64,000 nucleotides of DNA from CAYWEM01 sp964457225 (lineage in GTDB: Bacteria; Acidobacteriota; Aminicenantia; UBA2199). Location: positions 62,001 to 126,000 of the forward strand of contig CAYWEM010000004.1 of assembly GCA_964457225.1 (NCBI GenBank), written 5' to 3'. The notes below the pieces were generated by a model. The model had not been told where the DNA came from. It was given only the letters and a program-made list of their open reading frames with translations, and did not search any database. Of this stretch, positions 1-8,161 are shown one piece after another; within the stretch, counting starts at the first letter, position 1, and the number at the start of each line of letters is the position of its first letter. Both the position numbers and the translations under genes were made by a program.

Positions 1-2
1 TG

Positions 3-599
3 AGACCCGACCTGGTTTTACTTTACCCGGAGCAATCGGAACGCATTTCCGCCCTGAGTCGGCGCAGCAGGATGCTGACCCTGCCTCATTCCAGCCTGGA
101 CGACATCTGGCTGTCTCTTCGTGAAATCAGCCGGGCCCTGGGCCTGGGACAGCGAGGCGCTGAAAAAGCCGCGGACTTGCGCCGGCAACTTCAAGCCATC
201 TCAGCCGGCAGATCAGGCCGCCGTAAGCACAGCGTCCTGCTGGTGGCCGGACGCGATCCGGACCGGCTGCGCAACATGACCCTGATCGGCGGCCGCGATT
301 TTCTGAACGAACTGCTGGCCTGCGCCGGCCTGGAAAACGCTTACCGCGGGGAAATCCCCTATCCCCAGGTCAGCATGGAATCGATTATCTACATGAACCC
401 GGACCTGATCATAGAATTGTCGGCTTTTTATGAAGGCATAAGTGAAGAAAGAGTACTATCACTCTGGAGTCAGTTTTCACTGCTGAACGCAGTGCGCCAA
501 AACAGGGTAAAAATCATCCGCGAGTCTTTCTGGCTCAGGCCGGGACCCCGGGTGGTGGAAATCGCTGCCGCCCTGGCCGCCCTGGCCGAAGATGATTGA
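3..599 (+). CDS. ABC transporter substrate-binding protein, BtuF/FhuD type (5' partial)
   Basis: This is the C-terminal part of a periplasmic binding protein of the Peripla_BP_2 (TroA-like) family, which delivers cobalamin, heme or ferric siderophores to a FecCD-type permease. The frame is open from base 3 with no start, so the gene begins upstream of the window; about 198 residues are visible. The segment GGRDFLNELLACAGLENAY matches the family pattern around the second lobe (G-x-S/D-F-x-N-x-L-L-x-x-A-G). Its stop overlaps the start of the ABC ATPase by 8 bp, and a permease follows, giving the usual three-gene importer. The substrate cannot be told from the sequence. Confidence 0.8.
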   Translation, partial: RPDLVLLYPEQSERISALSRRSRMLTLPHSSLDDIWLSLREISRALGLGQRGAEKAADLRRQLQAISAGRSGRRKHSVLLVAGRDPDRLRNMTLIGGRDFLNELLACAGLENAYRGEIPYPQVSMESIIYMNPDLIIELSAFYEGISEERVLSLWSQFSLLNAVRQNRVKIIRESFWLRPGPRVVEIAAALAALAEDD

Positions 600-1347
600 A
601 GCCCGGGAAATTTACTGTCAAAGGGGCGGAACCAATGTACTGGCCGGGCTCAGCCTGGAAATAAAAGCCGGAGATTACTGGCTGGTTATCGGTTCAAACG
701 GAGCCGGGAAAACCAGCCTGTTGCAAGCCCTGTGCGGCATGCTCCCGTTGAGCGCGGGAGAAATACTGCTCGAAGGCCGCCGCCTGGTCGAATGCAGCAG
801 GCGGGCGATAGCCGGCCGCATCGCTTTTCTCCCCCAGTTCAGCGACTTTCCCCTGCCGCTGAGCGTCGAACAGATAGTTCTGGCCGGCCGTTATCCACAC
901 CGCCCGCTTTTCGCCGAGTACAGCCGGCAGGATCTGGAACGATGCGCCGAGGTACTGCAGGAATTCGGCTTGGATTCCCTGGCCCGGCGGGAAATGTCCA
1001 CCCTGAGCAGCGGGGAGCAGAAGAAAGTCCTGTTGGCTTCGGCCCTGGTCCAGGATGTCGACCTGATAATGCTGGATGAGCCTCTGACCTTTCTGGACCC
1101 CCAGGCCACCTGCCAGCTTATTTCCAGGCTGGCCGGCCTGAACAGAGCGGGAAAAACCATACTGCTGGTCAGCCACCGGCTTGAGCTTTTTTTCAACCAG
1201 GCCAGCCATATCCTGGCCATGAACGCCGGACGATCCCTGTACGCCGGCCCCTCCGGATACCTGCCCGAGCTTTTTCAGCGCACCCTGCAAGTCAATTACC
1301 GCCCGCTGGCCGGCGATCCCCCGACCGGCCTCCAGCTCAATGTCTAA
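592..1347 (+). CDS. ABC transporter ATP-binding protein, FecE/BtuD family
   Basis: Cytoplasmic ATPase of the iron-siderophore/cobalamin importer. Of its 251 residues, the Walker A motif GSNGAGKTS lies near residues 34-42, the signature LSSGEQKK near 138-145, Walker B with the catalytic glutamate as VDLIMLDEP near 156-164, and the switch histidine in LLVSHRL near 192. The size is normal for the family. The ATG overlaps the stop of the binding-protein gene, and the stop overlaps the permease start by 8 bp, so the three genes are very probably translationally coupled. Confidence 0.93.
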   Translation: MIEAREIYCQRGGTNVLAGLSLEIKAGDYWLVIGSNGAGKTSLLQALCGMLPLSAGEILLEGRRLVECSRRAIAGRIAFLPQFSDFPLPLSVEQIVLAGRYPHRPLFAEYSRQDLERCAEVLQEFGLDSLARREMSTLSSGEQKKVLLASALVQDVDLIMLDEPLTFLDPQATCQLISRLAGLNRAGKTILLVSHRLELFFNQASHILAMNAGRSLYAGPSGYLPELFQRTLQVNYRPLAGDPPTGLQLNV

Positions 1348-2323
1348 ATCTCCTTTTCTTTTACTGATAGTACTGGTCAGCCTGGTCCTGCTGGCCATAC
1401 TGCCCTTTTTCGGGGCTTCAGACTGGCAGAAAGAGTTGACCGTCAGCGACCAGGAAAAATCCTTCATCTTCTGGCAGCTGCGCCTGCCGCGCACCCTGCT
1501 GGGCTTCTGCGCCGGAGCGGTGCTGGCCCTGGCCGGCCTTATATTCCAGAATCTCTTCCGCAACGGCCTGGCTACACCCTATACCCTGGGCGTATCTTCA
1601 GGAGCCGCGGCCGGGGCCGTGGCCGCCCTGAAACTGCAATTGGGGTTTTCCTTCCTGGGTATGGGCGCAGTCCAGGCGGCCGGTTTTCTGGGCGGACTGG
1701 TTTCAGTCGGCCTGATCCTGCTGATCGCCCGTTCCATCCGTTCCTATGCCGTTTACACCCTGCTGATGGCCGGCATCGCCATCAACTTTTTCTTTTCCGC
1801 CCTGATCGTCCTGCTGCAATACCTCCAGGATTATGCTCACACCCTGTCTATCATGCGCTGGCTGATGGGTGGAGTTGAGACCAGCGGATATCGTGAACCA
1901 GCCCTGATGGCCGTGATTGCCGTCGTTTTCCTGCTGCTCAGCCTGCTGCTGCGCCGGGAACTTGTTTTGAGTGCAGCCGGCGACAGTTTCGCCGCCGGCA
2001 AGGGACTTGAAATCCAGAGATTTCGCCTCGGCCTGCTGGTCGCCGTTTCACTATTCATCGGCATAACCGTTTCATTGATCGGGCCGGTGGGCTTTATCGG
2101 CCTGGTCATCCCCCACGTCTGCCGCAACCTGGCCGGCAGTGATTACCGGGCCCAGATTCTCCTCAGCGCCTGGCTTGGCGGAGTGACCCTGGCCCTGGCC
2201 GATTTTATCTCACGCACCCTGATTGCCCCGGCTGAAATCCCGGTTGGCATAATAACCTCGTTTTTCGGGGCTCCCTTCTTCGTATACATCCTGGTCAGAA
2301 CCCGCGGCCGGAACCAGGTTTGA
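1340..2323 (+). CDS. FecCD-family ABC transporter permease
   Basis: Integral inner-membrane permease (327 aa, about 9-10 hydrophobic segments) of a metal-chelate or vitamin B12 importer. Hallmarks are RLPRTLLGFCAGAVLALAG near residues 50-68 and GPVGFIGLVIPHVCR near residues 250-264; the latter is the FecCD/BtuC coupling-helix region that contacts the ATPase. It overlaps the ATPase gene by 8 bp. No tonB-dependent receptor is visible in the window, so whether the cargo is iron chelate, heme or cobalamin stays open. Confidence 0.92.
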   Translation: MSKSPFLLLIVLVSLVLLAILPFFGASDWQKELTVSDQEKSFIFWQLRLPRTLLGFCAGAVLALAGLIFQNLFRNGLATPYTLGVSSGAAAGAVAALKLQLGFSFLGMGAVQAAGFLGGLVSVGLILLIARSIRSYAVYTLLMAGIAINFFFSALIVLLQYLQDYAHTLSIMRWLMGGVETSGYREPALMAVIAVVFLLLSLLLRRELVLSAAGDSFAAGKGLEIQRFRLGLLVAVSLFIGITVSLIGPVGFIGLVIPHVCRNLAGSDYRAQILLSAWLGGVTLALADFISRTLIAPAEIPVGIITSFFGAPFFVYILVRTRGRNQV

Positions 2324-2350
2324 TCCCGGCCCGGAAAACCGACCATCCCA

Positions 2351-2388
2351 TGCCCCGGGGCAGGTTCAAGTTCTGAACCTGCCGGGGC
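2351..2388. terminator. GC-rich hairpin between convergent genes
   Basis: An inverted repeat lies in the 100-bp gap between the converging permease gene and the 448-aa gene. GCAGGTTCA pairs perfectly with TGAACCTGC around a 5-base loop, and flanking CCCCGG/CCGGGG extends the stem past a two-base bulge. The position fits a bidirectional terminator, but neither side has a clear T tract. Confidence 0.5.
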
Positions 2389-2423
2389 AGGCAGGTATGC
2401 CGATCAACTGCCGGATATCAGGT

Positions 2424-3770
2424 TTACTTGATGACTGTTTCCAGGGTACGGTTGGTCTCCAGGACAACCTTTTCCCCCGAAGGCCTGGTGAAGGTGATTT
2501 TGTGGCGGATGGTAAAGCTGGCCTGCCCGGAGCCGCTGGCCACCTCAAACTGGTGAAAATCCTTCTGAGCTGAATAATCATGGGGGCTGTTGCAGAAATC
2601 TGAAATTCCCGGCCCGCCGGCACAACTCTTGTTATAAGTATTGGAGACATCCAGCACCTGGCTGCCGTTTATAAAAACCTGGTCACGCCTGGTCAATCCA
2701 TTGCAGGCGGTTATAGTAATTCCGACACTCCAGTGAACGATGTTTTCCCCGGTTATGGTGCAGGTACTCTGGTCATCGTAATTGTTGCTGAAGCTCGGAT
2801 TGGGAGCGTAATTTGAATTTATCTGCGGGGTCACCGTGGTGTTCTGGGCGGTGGCCGAAGCATGCCAGCAGGTCCAGGCCTGGTATTCATTCTCATAATA
2901 GACCGGTGCCGGAGTATCCTCTTCATCTTTCTTGATGAACTTGGTGTAAACCAGGTAAGCCGCGCCGGCCAGTACAGCCAGTCCCAGCAGGGCGCCCAGG
3001 AATCCGCCTCCCTTCTTCCTGCCGGCAGCCTTGGCATAGACGGTCCCGTCCGGGCAATCCTTTTTGTACTGCTTGTAATCCTTGAGTTTAAGACCTTCAA
3101 TAGTCCGTCCCTTGCCCAGGATCGACTTGGCTTGACAGAAATACTTGAAGGCCAGTTCGCGGAATTTCAACTTTTCGTAAGTCGCACCGGCCAGCAGGTA
3201 GACCTCGCCCTTGAAGCTGTCACGGCCGGCGAGATTCTCGATATCGGCGATCAGCATTTCCAGATCGTTCTTGGCCTGCTGATAATTTCCGGCAAAAAAG
3301 ATTTTCTTCGCCCCGCTGAAGCGCACCAAAAAAAGATCTTCTTCAATGGTTTCAGCTTCGATCACCGTTTCCGGGCTCTTTTCCGGGCAGGGCTCGGCGT
3401 ACCAGGAAAGGCTTTCCAGGTCAAGCCCGTCTATAGTGCGGCCTGAACCGAGTATCTCCTTGGCCTGACAATAGTTGAACAGCGCCTCGGCTTTCAATTC
3501 AAGTCCTTCATAAACCGCCCCGGCCAGTAAGCTGGCTTCCCCGGCCAGTCGGCCGCGATCATCCGCTTCGAAAAGCTGCGGCAGAAGTTCTTCCAGAAGT
3601 TCACGGGCCAATACCAGGTGGCCGTCAAAATAGGCCTGCCTGGCCAGGTCGTAATTCTGCTGCAGGCGATCCGGCGCCTGGGCCAGCAATGCCGGCGCGG
3701 GCAATCCAATCAGAAAAGCCAGGACAAGGGCAACTGACTTGAATAAATGAGTTTTGGGCCAAGAAGTCAT
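2424..3770 (-). CDS. Envelope protein with duplicated helical repeat and one membrane segment
   Basis: No family is recognised with certainty. The 448-aa protein has a signal peptide (residues about 8-30, ending in ALLAQA) and then two clearly related blocks near residues 70-130 and 180-235. Each block contains an LLAGA-x-YE helix, a YxCQAK-x-ILG-x-GRTI-x-GL segment and a final aromatic pair, so it looks like an internal duplication of a TPR-like unit. A basic linker (GRKKGGG) leads into one hydrophobic helix near residues 258-275, followed by KKDEED. The C-terminal part is rich in Asn, Thr and Cys with beta-strand character, like a small exported domain. The start has an ideal AGGAGG ribosome-binding site 5 nt upstream. 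It is transcribed alone and converges with the importer genes. Confidence 0.75.
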   Translation of the reverse strand: MTSWPKTHLFKSVALVLAFLIGLPAPALLAQAPDRLQQNYDLARQAYFDGHLVLARELLEELLPQLFEADDRGRLAGEASLLAGAVYEGLELKAEALFNYCQAKEILGSGRTIDGLDLESLSWYAEPCPEKSPETVIEAETIEEDLFLVRFSGAKKIFFAGNYQQAKNDLEMLIADIENLAGRDSFKGEVYLLAGATYEKLKFRELAFKYFCQAKSILGKGRTIEGLKLKDYKQYKKDCPDGTVYAKAAGRKKGGGFLGALLGLAVLAGAAYLVYTKFIKKDEEDTPAPVYYENEYQAWTCWHASATAQNTTVTPQINSNYAPNPSFSNNYDDQSTCTITGENIVHWSVGITITACNGLTRRDQVFINGSQVLDVSNTYNKSCAGGPGISDFCNSPHDYSAQKDFHQFEVASGSGQASFTIRHKITFTRPSGEKVVLETNRTLETVIK

Positions 3771-3798
3771 TTTTCCTCCTATGCTCGCTGGATTTAAG

Positions 3799-3826
3799 AT
3801 TAATCATATAAAAAACAAATTGTCAA
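3799..3826 (-). promoter_or_regulatory. Sigma-70-type promoter for the 448-aa gene
   Basis: On the minus strand, TTGACA (3826-3821) is followed after 16 bp by ATTAAT (3804-3799), about 28 bp upstream of the ATG at 3770. The -35 box is perfect and the -10 box matches 4 of 6. Confidence 0.5.
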
Positions 3827-3866
3827 CAATGCCTTTCCGAGCCGCCGGGTTTTTTTACAGAAAAAC

Positions 3867-3896
3867 TTGAGATCAAAAATAGATAGAATATATAAT
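3867..3896 (+). promoter_or_regulatory. Sigma-70-type promoter for the DUF2177 gene
   Basis: TTGAGA (3867-3872), an 18-bp spacer and a perfect TATAAT (3891-3896) lie 21 bp upstream of the ATG at 3918. The box at 3867 also forms an in-frame TTG, which explains why a longer reading frame exists; it should not be taken as the start codon. Confidence 0.75.
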
Positions 3897-3917
3897 TCAC
3901 TTGAAAATGGAGGCAAA

Positions 3918-4340
3918 ATGCCTTTTAAAAAAACGCTGATCCTTTACTTTTTCATGTTACTGGCTTTTTTTTGCATCGACATGATCTGGCTCGGCCTGGT
4001 GGCTAAAAACTTCTATCGCCGTCACTTGGGATTTCTGCTGGCTGACACGGTGAACTGGCCGGCGGCAATCCTCTTTTACCTGCTCTTTATCGCCGGACTG
4101 CTGGTTTTTGCCGTACGGCCGGCCCTGCTCGGCGGATCTGCTCTGCAGTCCCTGGCCCTGGGCGCTTTCCTGGGACTGCTGTGCTATGCCACCTACGACC
4201 TGACCAACCTGGCCACTGTCCGCAACTGGCCTTTAATCGTCACCGTTGTCGACCTGATCTGGGGCAGTCTGCTCGGCGCGAGCGTATCCTGGCTGGGCTG
4301 GCTGTTCGGCCGCTTTTTTCTGAAAACCGTTTTCAACTGA
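3918..4340 (+). CDS. DUF2177 family membrane protein
   Basis: A 140-aa inner-membrane protein with four predicted helices. The opening (hydrophobic helix, then IDMIWLGLVAKNFYRRHLG) is the DUF2177 signature, and the later segment YATYDLTNLATVRNWP is also conserved in the family. The function is unknown; homologues are small integral membrane proteins. The ATG at 3918 has GGAGG 4 nt upstream and gives the usual family N-terminus; the in-frame TTG 51 bp upstream is part of the promoter. It stands alone, 214 bp before the next gene. Confidence 0.85.
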   Translation: MPFKKTLILYFFMLLAFFCIDMIWLGLVAKNFYRRHLGFLLADTVNWPAAILFYLLFIAGLLVFAVRPALLGGSALQSLALGAFLGLLCYATYDLTNLATVRNWPLIVTVVDLIWGSLLGASVSWLGWLFGRFFLKTVFN

Positions 4341-4554
4341 GCACCATTTCAGGCCAAGCATGGTTACCGCCAGAGTTAAAGCACAGTCAAGCCTGGTTTC
4401 CCGGGAACGATCCGCGGAAAATCCCTTAATAACGGTTTTTTTCTGAAGCGGCGCAATCGCCGAAAAAATGGGTGCACTGGCCGAAAAACAAATGCCGGGA
4501 AAAAGCTTTCCATTTAAAATTCAGGTGATGATAAGCCATGCAAGGAGATGAACC

Positions 4555-5268
4555 ATGAGTAATTCGGGTAAAAAGTTTCTGGATGTCGGAGCTGTTTTCG
4601 CCCTGGGCCTGATTATTTTCGGCTTTCTGCAGATACTGGAACTGCTGAAATTCAATTTAAGCTTCAAGCCCCTGGATTTCTGGCCCCTGATCATCATTGC
4701 GGTAGGCCTGGGCCACCTGATGCAAGCCGGGGAAAAGCGCCGCTTCTGGACCGGTCTCTACATAACCGCGGTCGGCTGCCTTTTCCAGGCCAGCAAGCTG
4801 GGCCTGATTTCAGGCCTGGAACTCGGATTGAAAAACATCTGGCCTTTCCTGATGGTGCTGCTTGGAGTAATGTTGCTGGAAAGACATTTCTGCGGCAGCG
4901 GCAGGATTGAAGCGGCTGACAGCGATTTCATCAGGCACACGGCCATTTTGGGCGGCGGAGAATACAAGTACAACAGTAAAAACCTGAAAGGCGGGGAAAT
5001 CACCGCCATTCTCGGCGGCTGTTCACTGGACCTGCGCAATGCCGACATGGCGGGTGATGAAATGCTGCTGGATACTTTCGCCGCCATGGGCGGAATCGAG
5101 ATACGGGTTCCCGATCACTGGATCGTCCAGGTGATGGGCACACCTATCCTGGGCGGCATGGAAAACAAAGCCGGGCGGGACTGGAGTCCGAACGAGGAAA
5201 ACCAGAAACCCCGTAAAAAGCTGGTGGTCAAAGGTACGGCCATCATGGGCGGAGTAGAGATCAAGTAA
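4555..5268 (+). CDS. LiaF-like membrane protein (DUF5668 plus C-terminal beta domain)
   Basis: The 237-aa protein has four hydrophobic helices in residues about 8-105 (the LiaF/DUF5668 transmembrane unit). A polar beta-rich C-terminal domain follows, with repeated ILGG/MGG turns (AILGGGEYKY, AILGGCSLDL, AAMGGIEIRV, PILGGMEN, AIMGGVEIK), typical of the cell-wall-active antibiotic response domain. In Firmicutes, LiaF inhibits an envelope-stress kinase. Here the gene sits 1 bp before a LytS-type kinase and its LytTR regulator, so a role as membrane modulator of that pair is a reasonable inference. The start has AAGGAG 6 nt upstream. Confidence 0.85.
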   Translation: MSNSGKKFLDVGAVFALGLIIFGFLQILELLKFNLSFKPLDFWPLIIIAVGLGHLMQAGEKRRFWTGLYITAVGCLFQASKLGLISGLELGLKNIWPFLMVLLGVMLLERHFCGSGRIEAADSDFIRHTAILGGGEYKYNSKNLKGGEITAILGGCSLDLRNADMAGDEMLLDTFAAMGGIEIRVPDHWIVQVMGTPILGGMENKAGRDWSPNEENQKPRKKLVVKGTAIMGGVEIK

Positions 5269-5269
5269 A

Positions 5270-6352
5270 ATGCATCCATTTTTCAGACGTCCGCGCCACC
5301 TGCTTTATGCACTGATTTTCTGGAGCCCCCTCAGCCTGGGGCTGGCGGCGCTGTTGCGGCTGTTGACCGGGATCGGAATGGCCAGGGCCATGCTGCTGGC
5401 CTTTCCGGTCATGTTTTTCCTGTTGCTGGGCGCCATATCCACCTGGTTTATCTGCCGGTTTACCCCGCTGGCCGGGAATTCCCTGCTGCGACTGAGCCTG
5501 ACCCACCTGACCGGCTCAATTTTCCTGGCCTTTGCCGTGCTGGTCTTTCTTCACTTTTACACGGCCTTGCTGGCGGCAATCGATACCGTGGGAAAATGGC
5601 CGGAAATTGAAATCCGGGTGCGCCTGCTCTTTCTCTTCACCGCCCAGATCATCTACTTTCTGAGTATCCTGTTTCACTATCTGCTGGCGGCCATGGAAAA
5701 AAACCGGGAAGCGGAAAAAAAACTGCTGCAGGCTGAACTGGTACGCAGCCGTTTTGAACTGCAGGCCATGCGGGCCACCATTCACCCCCACTTCCTGTTC
5801 AACAGCCTGACCGCCCTGAGCGGATTGATCATCAAGGAGCCCCGACAAGCCAGGGAAATCTGCCTGCAGCTGGCCGATTTCCTGCGTTACACTCTTAAAA
5901 TGACCCAGCATCACCGCATAACCCTGGGTGAAGAACTGGAACACCTGCGCAATTACCTGGCCATTGAAAGCATGCGCCTGGGATCGAGACTGAGTGTCGC
6001 CTGGAAGCTTGAGCCGGCTTTGCCGGCCTGCCTGCTGCCGCCGATGCTGCTGCAGCCGCTGTTGGAAAACGCGATAAAGCACGGCATCCAACCCCGGCTC
6101 GACGGAGGCTGTATCACTTTCCAGGCCAGGATCACCGGGCCTGGACTGGAATTCATCATCACCAACCCCCTGCCGGAGGAAGAATTCCGGCCGCCCACGG
6201 GAACGGGCCTGGGACTGAAAACCATCCGCAGACGCCTGGCCGATGAATTTGGACGCGAGGCCCGGCTGAACACCGAAAGGACTGAAAATGAGTTTTCGGT
6301 TCACCTGGTAATGCCCAGGGTTGAAACAAGCCCAAGCGAGGTAAAAAAATGA
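5270..6352 (+). CDS. LytS/YehU-type sensor histidine kinase
   Basis: Membrane sensor kinase of 360 aa. Four hydrophobic helices fill residues about 10-140, then a short coiled coil leads to the phospho-acceptor motif HPHFLFNSL near residues 173-181 (His_kinase family). The ATP-binding domain shows LQPLLENAIKHGI (N box) and GTGLGLKTIRRRL (G box). It would phosphorylate the LytTR regulator that follows, whose start overlaps its stop by 4 bp (ATGA). The LiaF-like protein just upstream is probably part of the same sensing complex. Confidence 0.93.
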   Translation: MHPFFRRPRHLLYALIFWSPLSLGLAALLRLLTGIGMARAMLLAFPVMFFLLLGAISTWFICRFTPLAGNSLLRLSLTHLTGSIFLAFAVLVFLHFYTALLAAIDTVGKWPEIEIRVRLLFLFTAQIIYFLSILFHYLLAAMEKNREAEKKLLQAELVRSRFELQAMRATIHPHFLFNSLTALSGLIIKEPRQAREICLQLADFLRYTLKMTQHHRITLGEELEHLRNYLAIESMRLGSRLSVAWKLEPALPACLLPPMLLQPLLENAIKHGIQPRLDGGCITFQARITGPGLEFIITNPLPEEEFRPPTGTGLGLKTIRRRLADEFGREARLNTERTENEFSVHLVMPRVETSPSEVKK

Positions 6353-7092
6353 ACCTTCGGTGCCTGATCGTCGATGATGAGGAACTGTGCCGCTCTTCCC
6401 TGCGGCTTGAACTGGAGGCCATCCCCGGGATTGAAATCATAGGAGAATGCGCCAACGGTATTGAAGCGGTCAGGGCGGTACAGGAACTCGAACCGGACCT
6501 GATGTTCCTGGATATCCAAATGCCCAGGCTGGACGGTTTTGACTTGCTGGAACTGCTTGGCCCCCAGGCTCCGGGGATCGTTTTCGTCACGGCTCACGAC
6601 GAGTACGCCCTGCGCGCCTTTGAAGCCCAGGCCCTGGATTACCTGCTCAAACCGGCCCGCGCCGAGCGCCTGAAAAGAGCCGTGGAAAAATTCATCGAAC
6701 AACGGGGCCGGCCGGAAAGGCAAAAAAAACAACAGGAAATGCTGGCCTGGCACCGGGAAAGGACCGGCCCGCGCCAGCGCATCCTGGTCAGGCTGGGCCA
6801 CGAAGTTCACGTCATTCCGGTCAGTGAAACCATCCGCATCGAAGCTGAGGACGACTACGTACGCATTCATACTGCTTCCCGCACCTTTCTCAAGAGCGAA
6901 AGACTGAACCAGCTGGAAAAAGAACTTGACCCATCCACTTTCTGCCGCATCCACCGCTCCCATCTTTTGAACATTTCCTTTCTGCGACGGATAGAGCCCT
7001 ACTCCAAGGAAAGCTTCAAGGCCATTCTGGCCAACGGGGACTCCCTGCCGATTTCCCGGTCGGGCCTGGCCCGCCTGAAGAATTTTCTTTAA
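6349..7092 (+). CDS. LytTR-family response regulator
   Basis: Cytoplasmic DNA-binding response regulator of 247 aa. The receiver domain (1-120) has acidic residues in IVDDEE, the phospho-acceptor Asp in LMFLDIQMPRLDGF (near residue 55), the conserved Thr in FVTAHDEY and Lys in YLLKPA. A charged linker precedes a C-terminal LytTR domain (about 145-247) with EAEDDYVRIHT and the conserved FCRIHRSHLLN. It is the partner of the upstream LytS-type kinase. Targets are not visible; LytTR proteins often autoregulate or control envelope genes. Confidence 0.94.
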   Translation: MNLRCLIVDDEELCRSSLRLELEAIPGIEIIGECANGIEAVRAVQELEPDLMFLDIQMPRLDGFDLLELLGPQAPGIVFVTAHDEYALRAFEAQALDYLLKPARAERLKRAVEKFIEQRGRPERQKKQQEMLAWHRERTGPRQRILVRLGHEVHVIPVSETIRIEAEDDYVRIHTASRTFLKSERLNQLEKELDPSTFCRIHRSHLLNISFLRRIEPYSKESFKAILANGDSLPISRSGLARLKNFL

Positions 7093-7141
7093 AAAAGCGG
7101 GTCTCATGGATTTCAGCCGGAAAATGTAGTACATTTAGGCC

Positions 7142-8161
7142 ATGAAAGACATCCACGAATTGAGTTCTGAAAAAGTAATACTATGTGCCGAAATAGGGAT
7201 AAATCACAACGGTGACCTGGACACGGCCCGGACCCTGATAGCGGCGGCCGCGGCCAGCGGCTTCGACGCGGTCAAGTTCCAGGCTTTTAAAGCCACATCC
7301 ATGTACTCGCGTTTCCACCCGGGCTTCGCCCATACCGATGTTGACGTAATCGGCCAGATGGAGCGACTGGAGATCAAACCTTCCTGGTGGCCGCTGCTGC
7401 GCAGCGAAGCACGCAACCAGGGGCTCAGCTTCGGTGCTTCCGTTTTTTCCGAAGAAGCCCGCCGGGATCTGCTCGATTTCGGCCTTGATTTCGTCAAGGT
7501 GGCCTCCGCTGAACTCAACAACGTTCATTTTGTACAAAGCCAGCAGCAATTATCGGACGTTTTCGTTATTTCCACCGGTATGGCCTACCTGGCTGAAATT
7601 GCCGCCCTGGTGGAAAGCCTGCGCAGAAGCGGCACGAAAAAAATCATTCTGCTTGAATGCACCACAGCCTATCCAACCCCGCCCGCCGACATCAGGCTGC
7701 GCAACATCAGCTACCTGCACCGCACCTTCAAACTGCCGACCGGCTTTTCAGACCACAGCCGCGGCACACACATGCTGTTGGCGGCGGCCGCGCTGGGAGC
7801 CAGGTTTCTGGAAAAACACTTCACCCTTGACCGAGAGCAGGCCGGACCTGATCACAGCCTCTCGGCTGATCCAGAAGAAATGAAACGGGCGATCGCGGCA
7901 ATCCGGGAAATAGAGGAAGCCCTGCGCCAAGAAGGAAAAGAAAGCCTTTCTTTGACCGAGGAAGAGGAACGCCTGAACGGCCGCAAGAGCGTTCATGCAT
8001 CCCGGGACATCATCGCCGGAGAAGCATTCACTCCGGATAACACCTTGCTGAAGCGCCCGGGAACCGGCATCCCGCCTCTCGAACTGCCCTTGCTGCTGGG
8101 TCGCCGGACTAAAGTTTCCATCCCGGCCGACACCTGTCTCAACTGGTCTCAGGTGGAATGA
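7142..8161 (+). CDS. NeuB-family sialic-acid-type synthase with C-terminal SAF domain
   Basis: This 339-aa enzyme belongs to the N-acetylneuraminate/legionaminate/pseudaminate synthase family, which condenses phosphoenolpyruvate with a hexosamine-derived sugar to give a nonulosonic acid. The (beta/alpha)8 barrel opens with CAEIGINHNGDLDTA and has DAVKFQ, the metal-site region ECTTAYPTPP and the GFSDHSRGTHML stretch. The last 60 residues (GRKSVHASRDIIAGE onward) form the antifreeze-like SAF domain. The start has no convincing ribosome-binding site and a possible -10 box (TACATT, 7130-7135) lies only 6 bp upstream. Its stop overlaps the alanine racemase start. No other nonulosonate genes are present, so the exact product is open. 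Confidence 0.88.
   Translation: MKDIHELSSEKVILCAEIGINHNGDLDTARTLIAAAAASGFDAVKFQAFKATSMYSRFHPGFAHTDVDVIGQMERLEIKPSWWPLLRSEARNQGLSFGASVFSEEARRDLLDFGLDFVKVASAELNNVHFVQSQQQLSDVFVISTGMAYLAEIAALVESLRRSGTKKIILLECTTAYPTPPADIRLRNISYLHRTFKLPTGFSDHSRGTHMLLAAAALGARFLEKHFTLDREQAGPDHSLSADPEEMKRAIAAIREIEEALRQEGKESLSLTEEEERLNGRKSVHASRDIIAGEAFTPDNTLLKRPGTGIPPLELPLLLGRRTKVSIPADTCLNWSQVE

Noticed and set aside
694..1563. A 289-codon minus-strand frame opposite the ABC ATPase and permease genes
   Set aside because: It spans the junction of two conserved overlapping genes and encodes no recognisable protein.
2351..2388. REP element in the fecCD-type/448-aa gene gap
   Set aside because: The hairpin has no resemblance to the RAYT-embedded 27-mer and its position between convergent genes is explained by termination.
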